From an uncultured Coriobacteriaceae bacterium (GTDB taxonomy: Bacteria > Actinomycetota > Coriobacteriia > Coriobacteriales > UMGS124): a DNA stretch of 7,314 nucleotides. The first letter of the stretch is position 1; the number at the start of each line of letters is the position of its first letter. The stretch lies in contig CACZRK010000040.1 in assembly GCA_902783515.1 (NCBI GenBank), forward strand, positions 1 through 7,314. The letters are read 5' to 3'. Below are positions 4,314-7,314 of this stretch, in pieces. The notes below the pieces were generated by a model that was not told the origin of the DNA, searched no databases, and saw only the letters and a program-made list of their open reading frames with translations. A program made the position numbers and the translations under genes.

Positions 4314-7193
4314 ATGCTGCAGCTCAAGGAGATCACCAAGGAGTACCGGGTCGGGAACGGCGCCGTGCACGCGCTTCGCGGCGTCACGATAGACTTCCGC
4401 GACAACGAGTTCGTCGCCATCCTCGGCCCCTCCGGCTGCGGCAAGACGACGCTGCTCAACATCGTCGGCGGCCTGGACTCGTACACGTCGGGCGACCTCG
4501 TGATCAACGGCACCTCCACGACGGCGTTTCGCGACGCCCAGTGGGACGCGTACCGCAACCACACGATCGGCTTCGTCTTCCAGAGCTACAACCTGATCCC
4601 GCACCAGACGGTCGTCGCCAACGTGGAGCTGGCGCTCAAGCTCGGGCGCGACGTCCCCGCCTCGGAGCGGCGGCAGCGCGCGATGGCCGCGCTCGAGCGG
4701 GTGGGGCTCGCCGACCAGGCCGAGAAGCGCCCCGGCATGCTCTCGGGCGGCCAGATGCAGCGCGTGGCGATCGCCCGCGCGCTCGTGAACGACCCGGCGG
4801 TCATCCTCGCCGACGAGCCGACCGGCGCCCTGGACACGGTGACGTCCGTCCAGATCATGGACCTGCTGAAGGAGGTCGCCTCCGACCGGCTCGTCATCAT
4901 GGTCACGCACAACCCGGAGCTCGCCGACCGCTACGCGACGCGCATCGTCCGCCTGCGCGACGGCGCGGTCGTGGGCGACTCGAACCCGGTGACGCCCGAG
5001 GAGCTCGCCGCCCACGAGCCCGGCAGGCTGCCCCGGCGCACCCGCCTCGGCTGGCGGACGGCGCTCGGCCTCTCGTTCACGAACCTGCGCACCAAGAAGG
5101 GGCGCACCTTCCTGACCGCGCTCGCCGGCGCGGTGGGCATCATCGGCATCGCGCTGATCCTGTCGCTGTCGCGGGGCATGACCGGCTACATAGACGACGT
5201 GCAGAAGGGGGCCATGACCTCGTACCCGATCACGATCGAGGCGGAGTCCGTGGACCTCTCCGGCCTCATGGAGTCGGCGCAGGCCAGCGACATGCCGACC
5301 GCGGGCGAGCCCGCGACGACGCATGATGACGACGCCGTTCACGCGAACACCCGCGTCGTCCGCCAGGAGCAGCAGGTCGCGCTCAGCCTCGCGAAGAACG
5401 ACCTCGCGGCGTTCAAGGCGTACCTTGACGACCCCGCCAGCGAAATCAACGCCTACATAGGCGAGAACGGCGTGGACTACGCGTACGACCTGGGCTTCAG
5501 CGTGTACACGCACGACCCCACCGGCGCCCTCGTCGACACGAACACCGTCACGCTCCAGAGCGACGGCGGCATGTCCGACGGCGCCATGGCGGGAACGGGC
5601 GCGTACGGCCCCTCCGGCAGCGACCCCATGACGAAGATGGCGTCGCTCGGCGTCGCGTTCGGCAGCCCGGTCTCCGCCACGTCCTCCTACGCCGACCTGT
5701 TCGCGCGCATGCTGGGCGGCGAGGACGGCCTCGCGAGCGACGCGGTGAAGGACAGCTATCGCGTGGTCGCGGGCAGCTGGCCCGCGAGCGCGCAGGACGT
5801 CGTGCTCGTCGTGGACGAGAACGGCGAGGTTGACCTGGAGACGATGTACAAGCTCGGCCTGCTGCCCGCCTCCGACTACACGGCGATGAGCGCCGCGATG
5901 ATCGAGGGCAGGACCTATGACGTCGGCGACGAGTCGGTCTCCTACGACGACATCATCGGCAAGACGCTGGACCTCATCCCTGCGTGCGACTTCTACGTGC
6001 GCAACGAGGACGGCACCTGGCGCTGGGGCGGGAACGACGCACAGAGCATCGAGGCCGCGTCAGAGCACGCGATCCAGCTCACAATCAGCGGCATCGTGCA
6101 GCGTACGGACGACGCGCACTACACGATCGCGGGCACGATCGGCTACACGAACGCCCTGCAGGACCTCGTGATCCAGCACACGAACGACGCGGAGGTCGTG
6201 CAGGAGCAGCTTGCCGACCCGACGACGGACGTGCTGAACGGCCTGCCGTTCGCGACGGCCGGCGACGCCTCCGCCTTGGCCGACGGCGCCTCCGCCGCGA
6301 CCGATGGCATGGCGAGTGCGACGGCCGACGGCGCCTCCGCCGCGACCGACGGCATGACGAGCGCGGCGGGCGCCTCAAGCGCCTCGGACGCGTCGTCGGG
6401 CTCGTCGTCCCTGCTCTCGGCGGTGTGGGGCGCGGGCAAGGCGTCCGGCGCGAGCTCGTCCGGCGCGAGTGCGGGGGGTGACGCGTCGGGCGAAAGTTCC
6501 GCCCTCTCGTCGCTGGGCAGCCTGGCGAGCGCCGCCAGCGCGCTCTCCAACGGCGGCAGCCCCGACGGCACGACCAGCACGCGCACCTATGACTCCGTCC
6601 TGAGCCAGCTCGGCTACGTCAACCCCGACAAGCCGTCCTCCATCGACATCTACGTGGACAGCTTTGACGACAAGGAGGGCGTCACGCGCGCCATCGACGA
6701 CTACAACGCGCAGGCGCCGGAGGGGCAGCGGATCGTGTACACGGACCTCGTGGGGCTGCTGACCGACTCGGTCACGACCATCGTGCACTCGGTCACGTAC
6801 GTGCTCATCGCCTTCGTCGCCATCTCGCTCGTCGTGAGCTCCATCATGATCGCGATCATCACGTACGTCTCGGTCCTGGAGCGCACGAAGGAGATCGGCG
6901 TGCTGCGCGCGCTGGGCGCCTCGAAGGGCGACGTGTCGCGGATCTTCAACGCCGAGACGCTGATCGAGGGCCTCTTCTCCGGCCTGCTCGGCGTCGGCAT
7001 CGCCTCGCTGCTGGACATCCCGATCAGCGCGCTCATCAAGTCGATCGCCGGCGTGTCGGTGACCGCGTCGGTCGGCGTCGTGCCCGCCGTCGTCCTCGTG
7101 CTCATCAGCGTGGCGCTCACGCTGATCGCCGGCTTCATCCCGAGCCGCATGGCGTCGCGCAAGGACCCCGCCGTGGCGCTGCGCTCGGAGTAG
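4314..7193 (+). CDS. ABC transporter, fused ATP-binding protein and FtsX/MacB-type permease
   Basis: A 959-residue single-chain transporter half. Residues 1-225 form a MacB/LolD-class ATPase: Walker A GPSGCGKTT (38-46), Q-loop Q90, signature LSGGQMQR (143-150), Walker B VILADEPT (163-170), D-loop GALD (171-174) and switch histidine H199. One membrane helix (about 265-286) leads to a very large extracytoplasmic domain (about 290-820). Three C-terminal helices follow (about 822-850, 884-905, 918-942), with the FtsX landmark ERTKEIGVLRALGASKGDV (856-874). Residues about 650-750 are low-complexity Ala/Ser/Gly/Asp. Such type VII (mechanotransmission) systems usually extrude peptides or lipoproteins, or signal to cell-wall enzymes, rather than import solutes; the substrate here is unknown. 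The protein probably works as a homodimer because the ATPase is fused. The ATG at 4314 was chosen because CGGAGGG (4298-4304) precedes it and the ATPase fold begins at once; the longer frame from 4083 adds only Arg/Ala-rich sequence. It is divergent from the metal genes. Confidence 0.96.
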   Translation: MLQLKEITKEYRVGNGAVHALRGVTIDFRDNEFVAILGPSGCGKTTLLNIVGGLDSYTSGDLVINGTSTTAFRDAQWDAYRNHTIGFVFQSYNLIPHQTVVANVELALKLGRDVPASERRQRAMAALERVGLADQAEKRPGMLSGGQMQRVAIARALVNDPAVILADEPTGALDTVTSVQIMDLLKEVASDRLVIMVTHNPELADRYATRIVRLRDGAVVGDSNPVTPEELAAHEPGRLPRRTRLGWRTALGLSFTNLRTKKGRTFLTALAGAVGIIGIALILSLSRGMTGYIDDVQKGAMTSYPITIEAESVDLSGLMESAQASDMPTAGEPATTHDDDAVHANTRVVRQEQQVALSLAKNDLAAFKAYLDDPASEINAYIGENGVDYAYDLGFSVYTHDPTGALVDTNTVTLQSDGGMSDGAMAGTGAYGPSGSDPMTKMASLGVAFGSPVSATSSYADLFARMLGGEDGLASDAVKDSYRVVAGSWPASAQDVVLVVDENGEVDLETMYKLGLLPASDYTAMSAAMIEGRTYDVGDESVSYDDIIGKTLDLIPACDFYVRNEDGTWRWGGNDAQSIEAASEHAIQLTISGIVQRTDDAHYTIAGTIGYTNALQDLVIQHTNDAEVVQEQLADPTTDVLNGLPFATAGDASALADGASAATDGMASATADGASAATDGMTSAAGASSASDASSGSSSLLSAVWGAGKASGASSSGASAGGDASGESSALSSLGSLASAASALSNGGSPDGTTSTRTYDSVLSQLGYVNPDKPSSIDIYVDSFDDKEGVTRAIDDYNAQAPEGQRIVYTDLVGLLTDSVTTIVHSVTYVLIAFVAISLVVSSIMIAIITYVSVLERTKEIGVLRALGASKGDVSRIFNAETLIEGLFSGLLGVGIASLLDIPISALIKSIAGVSVTASVGVVPAVVLVLISVALTLIAGFIPSRMASRKDPAVALRSE
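6279..6368 (+). repeat. 45-base tandem duplication within the ABC transporter gene
   Basis: Two adjacent 45-base copies (6279-6323 and 6324-6368) differ at only 4 positions and keep the frame. They encode two 15-residue units, A-D-G-A-S-A-A-T-D-G-M-x-S-A-x (residues 656-670 and 671-685). They sit at the start of the extracytoplasmic low-complexity stretch, which continues with shorter Ser/Gly/Ala repeats to about residue 750. High nucleotide identity implies a recent duplication and possible length variation between strains. Confidence 0.85.
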
Positions 7194-7314
7194 GCGGCCA
7201 TCGCCATGGGCGGCGGCAGGGGGAGGGCGCGCGGCACCGCGGGCAACGTGACGCCGCGCGCACACGGGGGATCCGGCACGGCCGCGAGCCGCGCGGGCGG
7301 TCGCGAGGCACCCA
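7194..7314. other. 3' tail after the ABC gene, no convincing gene
   Basis: The last 121 bases are GC-rich. A frame starting at ATG 7206 stays open to the edge (36 residues, Gly/Arg/Ala-rich, beginning MGGGRGRARG), but its ribosome site is poor and the composition is what random GC-rich DNA gives. It could be the start of a following co-transcribed gene, which the window cannot settle. Confidence 0.3.
7227..7261 (+). terminator. Possible U-less terminator hairpin after the ABC gene
   Basis: GCGCGCGGC (7227-7235) pairs perfectly with GCCGCGCGC (7253-7261) over a 17-base loop, 33 bases after the stop codon. No T-tract follows, so a canonical intrinsic terminator is not supported. GC-rich Actinomycetota often have hairpins without U-tails, which makes the role possible but unproven. 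Confidence 0.28.

Noticed and set aside
4230..5513. 427-residue open frame on the minus strand opposite the ABC ATPase domain
   Set aside because: A mirror frame of the ABC gene, Arg/Val/His-rich, no recognisable motif; the plus strand has every ABC motif.
1..7314. tRNA, rRNA, CRISPR array, insertion sequence or phage attachment site
   Set aside because: No tRNA- or rRNA-like stretch was noticed, no regularly spaced repeats outside the coding tandem duplication, and no transposase or terminal inverted repeats; this was a by-eye scan, not a model search.

Overview
This is a very GC-rich window. It holds four complete protein genes, the first 50 codons of a fifth, and compact intergenic regions. 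Base composition, strong AGGAGG-type ribosome sites and a one-piece ABC ATPase/permease of a kind I associate with gut Actinomycetota suggest the class Coriobacteriia (an Olsenella/Atopobiaceae-like organism). That placement is inference; no rRNA or marker gene is present.

Left part (1-1331): the start of an FKBP-type peptidyl-prolyl isomerase runs leftward off the edge. Divergent from it is an AraC-family regulator with an unusual cysteine-rich N-terminus. Just upstream of the regulator is a 16-bp perfect dyad (GTTAGA-CACA-TCTAAC) of the type bound by DtxR/MntR-family metal repressors, lying on a plausible -10 box.

Middle part (1328-4075, minus strand): a small DUF6110-like protein with a glycine/alanine-rich membrane segment, then a 718-residue P1B-type metal ATPase. 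The ATPase lacks CxxC metal-binding motifs, begins with an IPGR-type arginine motif, and carries Ser-Cys-Ala where copper/zinc pumps carry CPC/SPC. This pairing resembles the FezA/FezB (P1B-6 ATPase) pair of ferrosome clusters, which build membrane-bounded iron stores. The ATPase is convergent with the araC gene, and both stop codons lie within one CTAG. A candidate promoter with an 18-bp dyad precedes the DUF6110-like gene. That dyad and the one before araC share the outer pattern GTT-N10-AAC, so the regulator and the metal genes may share a control circuit.

Right part (4076-7314): a 959-residue ABC transporter combines an MacB/LolD-type ATPase domain with an FtsX-type permease having a very large extracytoplasmic domain. 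Inside that domain is a roughly 100-residue Ala/Ser/Gly/Asp-rich low-complexity stretch containing a 45-bp tandem duplication. Its substrate is unknown, and it is probably a separate unit from the metal locus. The window ends in a short tail with a GC hairpin and no convincing gene.

The main candidate for an under-described system is the putative iron-handling (ferrosome-like) locus with its Cys-rich AraC regulator.
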